Notes under the pieces: model-generated | Databases searched by the model: none | Told to the model about the DNA's origin: nothing | What the model saw: only the letters and a program-made list of their open reading frames with translations | NCBI RefSeq assembly: GCF_001712755.1 | Contig: NZ_MDKC01000034.1 | Location: 124,001 to 188,000 of the forward strand | Length of the DNA stretch: 64,000 nt | Source: Gottfriedia luciferensis | Lineage (GTDB): Bacteria > Bacillota > Bacilli > Bacillales > Bacillaceae_G | Direction of reading: 5' to 3' | Shown: one piece after another, positions 40,155 through 50,470 of the stretch | Numbering within the stretch: position 1 is the first letter of the stretch | Layout of the letters: every line of letters begins with the position of its first letter | Made by a program: the position numbers and the translations under genes

Positions 40155-40909
40155 TACTTAACAGCCTCCAATAATGCAAGGAAAGAAGCTGGTTCTAAGC
40201 TTGCTCCACCTACTAACGCACCGTCAATATCAGGTTGAGCCATATATTCTTTAATGTTTTCAGGTTTTACACTGCCGCCATATTGTACACGTACAGCTTC
40301 TGCAACAGTTTCATTATAAAGGCTTTCTACAACATCACGAACAAATTTACATGAATCTTGTGCATCTTTTTCTGTAGCAGATTTTCCTGTTCCAATTGCC
40401 CAAATTGGTTCATATGCAATGACTAAATTCTTTACTTGCTCATCTGTAAGACCTGCAAGATCAGCTGTTAATTGAGTACGGATAACTTCCTCAAATTTGC
40501 CACCTTCACGTTCTTCAAGCGTTTCGCCACAGCAAAGAATTGGTGTAAGTCCATGTTCAAAAGCTTTTTTTGTTTTACTATTAATAAACTCATCTGTTTC
40601 GCCATAATATTCACGTCGTTCTGAATGTCCAATAATAGCATAAGTTACACCTAAATCTTTAAGTGCTACTGGGCTAATTTCTCCAGTATAAGCTCCACTA
40701 TCTTGATTACTTACATTTTGAGAACCAATTTTTAATTCAGTTCCTTTTACACCATATAACATAGGTGCGATAAATAATGCAGGAGCACAAACTGCTGAAT
40801 CTACTTTATCAGATGATGGAATGCTATTTTTTACTTCTTCAACGAATGTCATCGCTTCGTTAAGCGTCTTATTCATTTTCCAGTTACCTGCGATAATTGG
40901 TTTACGCAT
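40154..40909 (-). CDS. tpiA: Triosephosphate isomerase
   Basis: The 251-residue protein starts [15 protein letters not shown] at the ATG at 40909 with GGAAGGTG upstream; the GTG at 40918 lies inside that ribosome site. The catalytic His is in [12 protein letters not shown] and the catalytic Glu in [12 protein letters not shown]; the phosphate-binding loop is YGGSVKPEN. It isomerises dihydroxyacetone phosphate and glyceraldehyde 3-phosphate. Confidence 0.98.
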   Translation of the reverse strand: MRKPIIAGNWKMNKTLNEAMTFVEEVKNSIPSSDKVDSAVCAPALFIAPMLYGVKGTELKIGSQNVSNQDSGAYTGEISPVALKDLGVTYAIIGHSERREYYGETDEFINSKTKKAFEHGLTPILCCGETLEEREGGKFEEVIRTQLTADLAGLTDEQVKNLVIAYEPIWAIGTGKSATEKDAQDSCKFVRDVVESLYNETVAEAVRVQYGGSVKPENIKEYMAQPDIDGALVGGASLEPASFLALLEAVK

Positions 40910-40988
40910 GAGAAACACCTTCCTAACAATTGGTAAGACATAACATCTTACTCTATTTCAATTACTAAATATTGTAAAGCTATTCGAA

Positions 40989-42170
40989 TTATTTATCGTT
41001 TAATAATGCAACTCCAGGAAGTTCTTTACCTTCCATAAATTCTAATGAAGCACCGCCACCAGTAGAAATATGGCTCATTTTATCTGCTAAGCCGAATTTT
41101 TCAGCAGCAGCAGCTGAGTCTCCGCCACCGATAATTGAGTATGCGTCAGAATCTGCTAATGCTTGTGCCACACCTTTAGTTCCCTGTGCAAATTTATCGA
41201 TTTCAAATACACCCATAGGTCCATTCCAAATGACTAATTTAGAGCTATTAATGACATCTGCATACAGAGCAGTTGTTTTTGGTCCAATATCAAGGGCTTG
41301 CCAATCTGCTGGAATGCTATCAATATCAACCTGTTGTGTATTAGCATCTTCACCGAATTTGTCAGCAATAATTGCATCAATTGGCATATAGAATTTAACG
41401 CCTTTAGCTTCGGCTTTTTGCATAAATTCATTTGCTAAATCAATTTTATCTTCTTCTAAAAGAGATTGACCAATTTCATAGCCTTTAGCTTTTAAGAATG
41501 TATAAGCTAGACCGCCACCAATAATTAAGTTATCTACTTTATCTAATAAGTTTTCAATTACACTAATTTTATCTCGAACTTTCGCTCCACCGATAATAGC
41601 TGTAAATGGGCGCTCTGGATTAGAAAGTGCTTTACCTAAAACGCTTATTTCTTTTTCCATTAAGAAGCCAGCTACCGCAGGAATAAATTTAGCAATACCA
41701 GCAGTTGTAGCATGTGCACGGTGTGCAGCACCAAAAGCATCATTTACATATACATCAGCTAAAGAAGCAAATTCTTTTGCTAGAGCTTCATCATTTTTCT
41801 CTTCGCCTGGGTAGAAACGAACGTTTTCTAATAATAAAACATCGCCTTCGCTCATTTTGCTAATTTCTTCTTGAACTTTTGGTCCGTATGCTTCATCAGT
41901 TTTAATAACGTTTTTACCTAATTTTTCACTTAAACGTGTAGCAACAGCATTTAAACGCATATCTTCATTTACTTGTCCTTTTGGGCGTCCTAAGTGAGAT
42001 GCTAAAATAACTTTTGCTCCATTTTCTATTAAATACTGAATCGTAGGAAGAGCAGCACGAATACGAGTATCATCTGTTACTTCACCATTTGCCATTGGTA
42101 CGTTGAAATCTACACGGCAAAATACGCGTTTCCCTTTTACATCGATGTCATGTAATGACTTTTTGTTCAT
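40989..42170 (-). CDS. pgk: Phosphoglycerate kinase
   Basis: The 393-residue protein has [27 protein letters not shown], and the nucleotide-binding [13 protein letters not shown]. It transfers phosphate from 1,3-bisphosphoglycerate to ADP. It lies 240 nt downstream of gapA with a terminator hairpin between, so part of its expression may depend on its own promoter or on read-through. Confidence 0.98.
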   Translation of the reverse strand: MNKKSLHDIDVKGKRVFCRVDFNVPMANGEVTDDTRIRAALPTIQYLIENGAKVILASHLGRPKGQVNEDMRLNAVATRLSEKLGKNVIKTDEAYGPKVQEEISKMSEGDVLLLENVRFYPGEEKNDEALAKEFASLADVYVNDAFGAAHRAHATTAGIAKFIPAVAGFLMEKEISVLGKALSNPERPFTAIIGGAKVRDKISVIENLLDKVDNLIIGGGLAYTFLKAKGYEIGQSLLEEDKIDLANEFMQKAEAKGVKFYMPIDAIIADKFGEDANTQQVDIDSIPADWQALDIGPKTTALYADVINSSKLVIWNGPMGVFEIDKFAQGTKGVAQALADSDAYSIIGGGDSAAAAEKFGLADKMSHISTGGGASLEFMEGKELPGVALLNDK

Positions 42171-42360
42171 AGTAGGTGCCTCCAGTACTGTTTTTATTCA
42201 TCCATTCAATTTCACTGGTCGATCCGTCTCATACAAAGTCGTATCTATTCTGTGATATTGTCACCGCAATTTTAACAGATTATGTACATCAATTGGAATT
42301 TATTTCTAGAGTATTTTTTAATATTGTGTTGGATTAGTGACAAAAGAGGATTTTTATCAA

Positions 42361-42386
42361 ACAAAAGAGGGGAGGAAAATCCCCTC
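42361..42386 (-). terminator. Intercistronic terminator between gapA and pgk
   Basis: On the minus strand GAGGGGA / TCCCCTC with a 6-nt loop is followed by TTTTGTTTG. It begins 26 nt past the gapA stop. It would make gapA mRNA more abundant than the downstream glycolytic mRNAs. Confidence 0.78.
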
Positions 42387-42411
42387 GCCCTCATATTAAT
42401 TTTTATTAAAA

Positions 42412-43461
<1,050 letters not shown>

Positions 43462-44490
43462 TTAAAGGGTACATCCTTTAATTAACTCTCTTGCTGCTCC
43501 TTCGTCTGTGACGAGGATGTTTACATGACCTTTCTTTAAGAAAGAAGCCATTGCTTTTGCTTTAGAAGATCCACCAGCTACTCCTAGAACATAAGGTATA
43601 TTCTCCAATTCATTAAGTTGTAAACCGATTGTTCTTACTCTGTAAACAACTTCACCATTTTCATTAAAGTAATATCCAAATGCCTCTCCTACAGCTTCAG
43701 ATTCAGTTAAGATTTCTAACTGTTCTGATGAAGATTGTCTTCGTTTAGCCATCGTAAATGCATCTCCAATGCCGTGTACGACAATAGAAGAAGATCGAAT
43801 TAAATTTAGAACCTCTTTTACTCTTGGTTCTTCCATCATAGTTATATAGGCCTCTTCACTAAGTTCATCTGGCAAGTGAAGTAATCGATAATTACCTTTT
43901 GCCATTTCAGCCATTTTTGCACAAATCGTATTTGCTTGATTTCTTACTTCTTCACCTAAACCGCCTCGCGCTGGAACAAATAAGGTATTTAGATCTTTAG
44001 AATCATCATTCATCATTTCAGCTACGGCAGCTAAAGTGGAACCACCAGTAACAGCAACAATATTATTTGTTTCTATCCTTTGGTTTATACAGCCAACAGC
44101 CGCTCGACCCATCTCCTTTTTTACCCAGTCCAGCTCGTCACTATCGCCTGAAACAACGATTACTTCCTTAAGATTAAATGTTTCCTTAAGCAAGTCTTCG
44201 ATATTTTTCAAACCGAATAGTTCACGCATTGGTTCTTCTAGGTCTAGAAGTAAGCTTAGTCCTTCATCCGTTAATGTCATTCCAGAAGATGCGACATTAA
44301 TCAGTCTTTGCTCTTTTAATAAAGCAACTTCTGATCTAAGTACTCTTTCTGTCAATCCTACGCTAGCAGACAAATTCCTTCGACCGATCGGCTGCATAAT
44401 TCGTATATATTGTAGGATTTGAAATCTTTTTTGGATAACGGGTATTAGATCAGGTAATAATTTTTGTTGTAGCTTTAAAATATGGTTCAT
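43462..44490 (-). CDS. cggR: Central glycolytic genes repressor CggR
   Basis: CggR is a SorC/DeoR-family repressor of the gapA operon that is relieved by fructose 1,6-bisphosphate. From the ATG at 44490 (AGAGGAG upstream) it has 342 residues: an N-terminal winged HTH (RRNLSASVGLTERVLRSEVALLKEQ) and a sugar-phosphate-binding domain (TGGSTLAAVAEMM, ARGGLGEEV, GVAGGSSKAKAMASFLK). It heads the operon and lies just downstream of a matching operator. Confidence 0.97.
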   Translation of the reverse strand: MNHILKLQQKLLPDLIPVIQKRFQILQYIRIMQPIGRRNLSASVGLTERVLRSEVALLKEQRLINVASSGMTLTDEGLSLLLDLEEPMRELFGLKNIEDLLKETFNLKEVIVVSGDSDELDWVKKEMGRAAVGCINQRIETNNIVAVTGGSTLAAVAEMMNDDSKDLNTLFVPARGGLGEEVRNQANTICAKMAEMAKGNYRLLHLPDELSEEAYITMMEEPRVKEVLNLIRSSSIVVHGIGDAFTMAKRRQSSSEQLEILTESEAVGEAFGYYFNENGEVVYRVRTIGLQLNELENIPYVLGVAGGSSKAKAMASFLKKGHVNILVTDEGAARELIKGCTL

Positions 44491-44523
44491 TTTCATCTCC
44501 TCTTTCACAGAGTATTCACTTGG

Positions 44524-44559
44524 GTCTAAATGTGTCCCACTATGACATATTATGTCCCG
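44524..44559 (-). promoter_or_regulatory. CggR operator
   Basis: On the minus strand the site reads CGGGAC-N6-TGTC-N4-TGGGAC-N6-AGAC. This reproduces the two-half direct repeat of the B. subtilis CggR operator (CGGGAC-N6-TGTC-N4-CGGGAC-N6-TGTC as I remember it), with identical spacing and two base changes in the downstream half. It lies 34 nt upstream of the cggR start. Confidence 0.85.
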
Positions 44560-44630
44560 CTTGTTTTAAAAAAATTACAGCGTTTTGCAACGTTGTTTTT
44601 TTGAACAAGACTTACTCCAGAAGTGAAATA

Positions 44631-44659
44631 ACCCTGCTACATTTATATTGTAACAGGGT
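44631..44659 (-). terminator. Hairpin after the sigL-thioredoxin-like unit
   Basis: On the minus strand ACCCTGTTACA pairs with TGTAGCAGGGT over an 8-nt loop. The following TATTTC is a weak T tract, so termination may be partial. Confidence 0.6.
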
Positions 44660-44682
44660 CATTCATTTCTTTCAACTGATAA

Positions 44683-44922
44683 CTACCCATTTATGGCATT
44701 TAATATGTCAATCTTATGAATTTTTCCGTATGCAACAGTTTCCCCATTAATTTGAATAACAGGAATCATTAGTTGATACTCCTCTAATAATGCATCATCA
44801 GAATAAATATCAATTTCATTTACATCGATTTCATATTCAGATTGAACCAAGCGAATTGCATCTTTTGCTTCTTCGCATAATCCACAATTCTCTTTTGTAA
44901 ATAAAGTTAACTTAATCGACAT
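44683..44922 (-). CDS. Glutaredoxin-family (thioredoxin-fold) small protein
   Basis: The 79-residue protein starts KLTLFTKENCGLCEEAKDAI with a CxxC redox motif near residue 14, and has the cis-Pro region MIPVIQING. It belongs to the glutaredoxin-like proteins found beside sigL in Bacillus. It follows sigL by 13 nt. A thiol-disulfide role is expected; the partner is unknown. Confidence 0.85.
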   Translation of the reverse strand: MSIKLTLFTKENCGLCEEAKDAIRLVQSEYEIDVNEIDIYSDDALLEEYQLMIPVIQINGETVAYGKIHKIDILNAING

Positions 44923-44935
44923 CCCATTCTCCTTT

Positions 44936-46237
44936 TTAACTAAAGCGCTTTCGTTTTGATGAACCAGGAATTCTCAGTATATCTCTATATTTAGCTACTG
45001 TTCTTCTTGAGATTTCTACTCCGTGTTTTTCAGCTAATAATTTTACTAGCTTTTGATCTGAAAATGGTTTTTCTTTGTTTTCTTCATCAACTAGTTGCTT
45101 GATGAATACCTGTACACTCGTTGATGCAAGCTCCTCACCATCTACACTTACACCTTGATGGAAGAATTTTTTCATTTCATATAAACCAAACGGTGTCTGT
45201 ACATATTTGTTTTTACATGTACGGCTAATCGTCGATTCATGTAATGAAAGTTCTTCCGCTATCTCTTTTAAAGTAAGAGTTTTTAAATTTGCGGGACCTT
45301 TTTCAAAAAAAGCAATTTGCTTTCGAAGAATACAATTCATTACTGCTAACATAGTTGATTTTCGTTCTTCCAAGCTTTTCATTAACCAGTTAACTTGCGT
45401 ATTTTTGTCCTTTAAATAAGTTGAAACTTCCTTCTCATGTTGACCATTTAAAATTGAAGAATATTCATTAAGTACTTTTAAACGAGGCATAATTTTATCA
45501 TTAATCAGTACAACGAATTCCCCACCTATTTTTTCAACTGATAAATCAGGTGCTACATAATTTACTTGGTCTTGGAAATAATTTAAACCTGGTCTTGGCT
45601 GAAGGGTTAAAATTAAGTCAATTTGCTTTTGTAAATCGGGTAAGCTAATCTTAAGTTTCTTCGCTATTTCTTTCCAGTTTTTATTAACAAATAGATCAAA
45701 ATAATCTTTAATGACCTGTTTTGCAATTGTTGTGTCAACTTCAAGGCCATTTAGTTGAATTAATAAGCACTCTTTAACGGATCTTGCACCAACTCCTGAG
45801 GGTTCAAAACGTTGAAGTGTATCAATGCAGATTTGTAATTGAACGAATGAAATATTTAATTCGTGTATAAGCTCTTCATCTGATTCCATTAAAAATCCAT
45901 TTTTATCTAAGTTATAAATTAAATATTTTATAATTTTATATTCCTCATTATCAATTTTCAACTCATTTAACTGACTAACAAGTTCTTCTTGTAATGTTTC
46001 TGTTCTTCGAGTATATAACTCCATTCCTTGTCCGCTGGAAGTAGTTTGTTGTTTGATTTTTGAAGAAGTGTAATCGTTATAAGGAGTTTCGACTTCAATT
46101 AAGGGATTTTCTAATGATTGCTCAAATAAAAAATCTGTAAGTTCTTGGGCATTAAATTGAAGCATTGTAATGGCTTGTCGTAGTTCCTGAGTCATTGCAA
46201 GTTTCAATGATTGTTTTTGCATTAAATTCATTTCCAT
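44936..46237 (-). CDS. sigL: RNA polymerase sigma-54 factor
   Basis: Sigma-54 directs RNA polymerase to -24/-12 promoters and needs an AAA+ activator. The 433-residue protein has the Gln-rich activator-interacting N-terminus (QKQSLKLAMTQELRQAITMLQFNAQEL), the core-binding domain, an HTH (HESTISRTCKNKYVQTPFG) and the C-terminal RpoN box (SRRTVAKYRDILRIP). AGGGAG precedes the ATG. It is divergent from a sigma-54 activator gene 148 nt away and lies within 10 kb of two -24/-12 promoters. Confidence 0.97.
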   Translation of the reverse strand: MEMNLMQKQSLKLAMTQELRQAITMLQFNAQELTDFLFEQSLENPLIEVETPYNDYTSSKIKQQTTSSGQGMELYTRRTETLQEELVSQLNELKIDNEEYKIIKYLIYNLDKNGFLMESDEELIHELNISFVQLQICIDTLQRFEPSGVGARSVKECLLIQLNGLEVDTTIAKQVIKDYFDLFVNKNWKEIAKKLKISLPDLQKQIDLILTLQPRPGLNYFQDQVNYVAPDLSVEKIGGEFVVLINDKIMPRLKVLNEYSSILNGQHEKEVSTYLKDKNTQVNWLMKSLEERKSTMLAVMNCILRKQIAFFEKGPANLKTLTLKEIAEELSLHESTISRTCKNKYVQTPFGLYEMKKFFHQGVSVDGEELASTSVQVFIKQLVDEENKEKPFSDQKLVKLLAEKHGVEISRRTVAKYRDILRIPGSSKRKRFS

Positions 46238-46322
46238 ACTACTTCACTCCCTTATTACTATTTTACTCGATATTTAACTTTTTCATAGTACTTGACGAAT
46301 TGTTGTACTAATTTAAATATAG

Positions 46323-46336
46323 TGAAAACGTTTACT
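46323..46336. promoter_or_regulatory. Candidate cre site between sigL and the PTS activator gene
   Basis: TGAAAACGTTTACT fits the cre consensus TGWAARCGYTWNCW at every position. It lies 50-63 nt upstream of the activator start, just past a possible promoter with -35 TTGACG (46292-46297). CcpA bound here would lower the activator level when preferred sugars are present. Confidence 0.65.
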
Positions 46337-46385
46337 TTTTCCTGTATAGTAAAAGTATACAACTCTTTATGATGGGTGGGCCATT

Positions 46386-49106
46386 ATGAACAGAAAAAAT
46401 CAGATTTATGAAGTTTTTCTTCAAAGTAAGGAGCAAGGCTTTACTGCTAATAATATTGCTCAAAAGCTCGGTTTAGATAGAGCAAACGTTAGCAGTGATT
46501 TAAATAAATTAGTTAAAGAAGAATTATTAATTAAAACAAATTCTAGACCTGTCGTATTTAAGCTCCTATCTCATACATTACAACAAACGAACCAATCTCA
46601 AATTAAGATCGCAAGTTCAGACTATAAATATGGATATTTTTATGAAGAAAATATTAGTTTAAGACCTGCCATCGAAAAAGCAAGATCAGCTATTCTCTAT
46701 CCACCAAATGGTATGCATACATTAATACTCGGTGAGACTGGTGTTGGTAAATCTGCTTTTGCTAAAAGAATGCATGATTACGCAATCCGTTCAAATGTTT
46801 TAGAAAAGGATTCTCCATTCATTATTTTTAATTGCGCAGACTATGCAAATAATCCACAACTATTATTAGGCCAGCTTTTCGGTGTTAGAAAAGGTGCTTA
46901 TACAGGTGCAACAGAACAAAAAGGTCTACTCGAGAAAGCAAATAACGGAATATTATTTTTAGATGAGGTTCATCGACTTACTCCTGAAGGTCAAGAAATG
47001 TTATTTACGTTCATTGATTATAAGTTGTATAGAAGACTAGGTGAGACAGAAAACGAGCGAACATCGAATGTATTAATCATTTCAGCAACAACAGAGGATC
47101 CCGAGTCCACTTTATTATCTACATTTACGCGACGGATCCCTATGGTCATTACCTTGCCAGCTCTTCGTGATCGTACATATGAAGAGAGACTGACACTGAT
47201 TAAACGTTTTTTCACGGAAGAAAGTGTTCGGCTAGGAAAAGAGATCGTTGTAAGTGCAAATACTATTCGCTCATTTCTATTTTATCCGTGTCAAAACAAT
47301 ATCGGACAACTTAAAGCCGACATTCAATTAGCTTGTGCAAAGGCTTACGCAGATTTTATTACTCATAAACATGACAAAATACGAATTTACAGCACTGATT
47401 TGAACTGGTATGTGAAGGAAGGCTTATTCATTGAAAAAAAAGTGAAGCATGCGGTTACACTTTTAAACGAGCATTTTGAATTTTCACCAACAAAAGGTAT
47501 AACCAGTAACCACCAATTGGATCATTCTGCAGATACAATTTATGACCGAATTGATACGAAGTATGAAGAACTGAAACAACGTGGCGTAGCTCAGGACGAG
47601 TTATCCTTACTAATGGAAAACGATATTGAAAGCTATTTTACGCATTATTTAACTTCTATTAATCGTAAACTATCTAGTAAAGAAAATGTCTCAAAAATAA
47701 TCAAGCCTGAAATCGTTACATTAAGTGAAAAGGTACTAAAACTAGCAGAAGAAAAATTAAACAAGAGATTTAATGAAAAAATACTCGTTGCACTTAGCCT
47801 ACACATTCAAACCTTATTACAACGTATACAGTCAAACAAGAAAATTTATCATCCAAATATAACGCAAATCCGAGAGCAATATAAGAATGAGTTTTCCGTT
47901 TCAATTGAATGTGTAAAAATGATTGAAGATTTCTCAAATGTTTCAATCCCATTTGATGAAGTAGCATTTATAACGATGTTTTTTGTATATGGAAACGAAG
48001 ATTTTAAAGTGACTAGCTCCAATGTAAAAGTAATTGTATTAGCTCATGGTAACGGTATTGCTAAAGAAATGGCGAATGTAACAAATGAACTGTTAGAAAA
48101 CGAGGAAGTTATTGGAATCGATATGCCATTAAGTGAACCACCACAAGATTTTTTAATTCGAGTAAAAGATTATATTAAATCTTTAGGTAAATTAAATGGA
48201 ATTCTACTTTGTATTGATATGGGATCACTATCTTATATCGGCGACATAATTGAAGCTGAATTTTCAATTCCTGTACGCGTGATTCAAATGGTAAGTACTG
48301 CACATGTAATCGAAGCTTCTAGAAAAGCAACACTAGGTTATAATTTAGACGAGCTTTATCAGGATGTAAGAAACTTAACTACTTTCTTCATCAATTCTCA
48401 TTCAAATAAAACGAAACAACCTGAATTTAATCGTTCTGTCATTTTAACTGCATGTCTGACTGGTCAGGGAAGTGCAATAGCCATTAAAAATATACTAGCG
48501 AATAACTTGGTCTATGATAAAGAGATGCTAGAAATTGTGCCAATTAGCCTTTTAAATAAAGACGAATTACAAAAAATGTTAAATGATATATCTAAAGAAC
48601 GAAGTATCGTTTGTATTGTTTCAAATTTTGATATAAATGTTCCATTTAATACGTTTCATTTACAGGATGTATTAAATATGAAAGCAACAAAGACAATACA
48701 AGAATTGATAACTTATGAAGAAACGTATTTAAAAATGGCTGAAACACTACAAGAGACTATTTCTTTAAAGGATGCTAAAAAAGTAATTAGTGTGATTAGA
48801 CGTGCCTTAAATGATATACAAGTCCAAACAGACAAATTTTTCAAAAATGAGGATCTAATGGGAATTGTTATTCATATGAGTTGCATGATTGATCGGATTC
48901 AAAACTCACAGCCTCTAATCCCATTTAAAGATAAAGAAGATAAAATAAATAGTGACTATATGCTATATTTAAAAATTAAAAAAATAATGCAACAAATTGA
49001 GGATGCTTGTGACATTATCATACCTGATGATGAAATATGTTATTTAATGGAATTTTATTCTAGAAACGATATAAGTAGGTTAGATGAAGACTTTTATATA
49101 AAATAA
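46386..49106 (+). CDS. LevR/CelR-type sigma-54 activator with PTS regulation domains
   Basis: The 906-residue protein has an N-terminal HTH (1-60) and an AAA+ domain with Walker A GETGVGKS (116-123), GAYTGA (170-175, the sigma-54 contact loop) and Walker B GILFLDE. It continues with PRD1 (His about 473), an EIIA-Man-like domain (VLAHGNG, about 552), an EIIB-Gat-like domain (TACLTGQGSA, about 687) and PRD2 (IVIHMSCM, about 828). This is the LevR/ManR/CelR layout: PTS phosphorylation of the PRDs sets its activity. The AAA+ core keeps all motifs. The likely targets are the two PTS operons downstream. Confidence 0.95.
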   Translation: MNRKNQIYEVFLQSKEQGFTANNIAQKLGLDRANVSSDLNKLVKEELLIKTNSRPVVFKLLSHTLQQTNQSQIKIASSDYKYGYFYEENISLRPAIEKARSAILYPPNGMHTLILGETGVGKSAFAKRMHDYAIRSNVLEKDSPFIIFNCADYANNPQLLLGQLFGVRKGAYTGATEQKGLLEKANNGILFLDEVHRLTPEGQEMLFTFIDYKLYRRLGETENERTSNVLIISATTEDPESTLLSTFTRRIPMVITLPALRDRTYEERLTLIKRFFTEESVRLGKEIVVSANTIRSFLFYPCQNNIGQLKADIQLACAKAYADFITHKHDKIRIYSTDLNWYVKEGLFIEKKVKHAVTLLNEHFEFSPTKGITSNHQLDHSADTIYDRIDTKYEELKQRGVAQDELSLLMENDIESYFTHYLTSINRKLSSKENVSKIIKPEIVTLSEKVLKLAEEKLNKRFNEKILVALSLHIQTLLQRIQSNKKIYHPNITQIREQYKNEFSVSIECVKMIEDFSNVSIPFDEVAFITMFFVYGNEDFKVTSSNVKVIVLAHGNGIAKEMANVTNELLENEEVIGIDMPLSEPPQDFLIRVKDYIKSLGKLNGILLCIDMGSLSYIGDIIEAEFSIPVRVIQMVSTAHVIEASRKATLGYNLDELYQDVRNLTTFFINSHSNKTKQPEFNRSVILTACLTGQGSAIAIKNILANNLVYDKEMLEIVPISLLNKDELQKMLNDISKERSIVCIVSNFDINVPFNTFHLQDVLNMKATKTIQELITYEETYLKMAETLQETISLKDAKKVISVIRRALNDIQVQTDKFFKNEDLMGIVIHMSCMIDRIQNSQPLIPFKDKEDKINSDYMLYLKIKKIMQQIEDACDIIIPDDEICYLMEFYSRNDISRLDEDFYIK

Positions 49107-49110
49107 GTAA

Positions 49111-49145
49111 AAAGCCAGTTACTTCGATGAAGGAACTGGCTTTAC
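49111..49145. terminator. Terminator of the PTS activator gene (also faces the chb-type operon)
   Basis: The stem AAAGCCAGTT / AACTGGCTTT encloses ACTTCGATGAAGG. T runs exist on both strands. A near-identical copy lies at 49635-49668. Confidence 0.8.
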
Positions 49146-49170
49146 TCTGTTGAAAAACATCCCTGTCAAT

Positions 49171-49438
49171 TAAATTACCAAATTTTCGTAAAAGGAGTAG
49201 AGTGATGTTGATTTCCACAACAGGATGCTCGCTTTCCATGGGGCGAGATTCTTTAGCCTTCCCGCTAATCCCATAGGAGTCGAGCACTCCTCCGCTCCAA
49301 TCAACTTATTCATCGAAAAAAGTCTCCAATAAAATCATAATCAAATAGCCTTTACTTAGAATAATCTAACTGTTGTGTATTAATCAGTTTGTAGGTCAAC
49401 TAATATCGAACTTTAATTAAACTAATCAACTGAATTTG
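49171..49438 (-). repeat. Dispersed repeat, copy 1 (internal deletion)
   Basis: This stretch matches the reverse complement of 58331-58630 over nearly its whole length: ACCAAATTTTCGTAAA, TGATGTTGATTTCCAC, GCTCGCTTTCCATGGGGCGAG, CCCATAGGAGTCGAGCAC, CCTTTACTTAG and TATTAATCAGTTTGTA are shared in the same order. About 36-40 nt present in copy 2 (the GAGGCTC...GGGGTCTCA part) are missing here. The strand is set relative to copy 2. Confidence 0.75.
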
Positions 49439-49634
49439 TTTTTCTAAAAATTAGCTCATAATATTTTTAACCTCTGAAAAAAATCATTACTAGTGATTAT
49501 TGAAATCGTGAAATTGCTCAATATTAACATTTATAACCATTAATAAATCATCCAAAAAATGATCATTTCATCATAAATAAGTTCAATTTAATGTCTGTTT
49601 CCCTATTGACCATTTTATATTTCAATACTCTAAT

Positions 49635-49668
49635 GCCAGTTACTTCGATGAAAGGAACTGGCTTTTTA
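49635..49668 (+). terminator. Duplicate of the activator terminator
   Basis: GCCAGTTACTTCGATGAAAGGAACTGGC followed by TTTTTATT repeats the 49111-49143 hairpin with one extra A. It has no plus-strand gene directly in front of it. Confidence 0.75.
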
Positions 49669-49675
49669 TTCTATA

Positions 49676-50395
49676 TTAATACTTTACTAGCTCTACTCCC
49701 TCAGGAAGTTTTGAGTTCGTTAAAATGTCTAGTTCTGTTAATCTCTCAAAGCAATAGGATGTACCATTTTTTAAATGATTATCGACTAATGCTGGATGTA
49801 CCATAACCTCTACTGACTCAACATTTTTATTTATTCTGTCTTCTATTGTCTCAAAATAGTTTAATGGAATATCACTACCATAAAAATCAGTTAATAATTG
49901 ATCCGTGAAAGGTGTGATTCCGTCTATTTGACTCTTTGGAGAAATACGGACTGGAAGATCATACTTTTGAGATAATTTTGCAATTACTGGATGTAGAATT
50001 GGAATCATGTGTACATGGTGATGACTATCTAGATGTGAAGGATTCAATCCATAAGAAAGAAACTTTTGAATTTGAGCATCCCATTCCTTTTCAACTTCTT
50101 CAACATTAATAACGGGATTGTCATACCAGTAACTATTTTTAAGGAAATCCCCATTTTGATCTACAATTGTTTGTAGATCTGTTAATAAAGGTTTGCCCGC
50201 AGTTAATACAAGATGTACACCTAATCCTAATGTAGGATGTAATTTTGCTATTTCAATTCCATGCTCTACCGCATACATATTCATCATCATAGTCGCGGAG
50301 TTCACTATTCCATTCAAATGTGCTTCAATAATGCCATAATTTACACCTTTTGAGTACCCGAAATCATCTGCATTTACAATTAGCTTCTTCATCAT
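49676..50395 (-). CDS. chbG: ChbG/HpnK-family carbohydrate deacetylase (YdjC fold)
   Basis: The 239-residue protein has KLIVNADDFGYSKGVNYGII with the metal Asp, and HLDSHHHVHMIP with the metal His residues. E. coli ChbG removes one acetyl group from chitobiose 6-phosphate so that the GH4 enzyme can act. Its place after a GH4 gene and cellobiose-type PTS genes supports that role. The start is 50395 or the next ATG, 50392, which has slightly better spacing to AAGGAG. Confidence 0.9.
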   Translation of the reverse strand: MMKKLIVNADDFGYSKGVNYGIIEAHLNGIVNSATMMMNMYAVEHGIEIAKLHPTLGLGVHLVLTAGKPLLTDLQTIVDQNGDFLKNSYWYDNPVINVEEVEKEWDAQIQKFLSYGLNPSHLDSHHHVHMIPILHPVIAKLSQKYDLPVRISPKSQIDGITPFTDQLLTDFYGSDIPLNYFETIEDRINKNVESVEVMVHPALVDNHLKNGTSYCFERLTELDILTNSKLPEGVELVKY

Positions 50396-50423
50396 TCATT
50401 CTCCTTTTTCTTTTAGGATGATA

Positions 50424-50460
50424 AAAAGGGATGCACTCTTTCAATCGAGCTACATCCCTC
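50424..50460 (-). terminator. Intercistronic hairpin between the GH4 and chbG genes
   Basis: On the minus strand AGGGATG / CATCCCT, with inner CTC / GAG pairs, is followed by TTTTTATC. It should reduce chbG expression relative to the GH4 and PTS genes. Confidence 0.75.
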
Positions 50461-50470
50461 TTTTTAATCG

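Noticed and set aside
49060-49287. Minus-strand 75-codon ORF over the activator end and repeat copy 1
   Set aside because: It crosses a terminator and the dispersed repeat, with no ribosome site or family resemblance.
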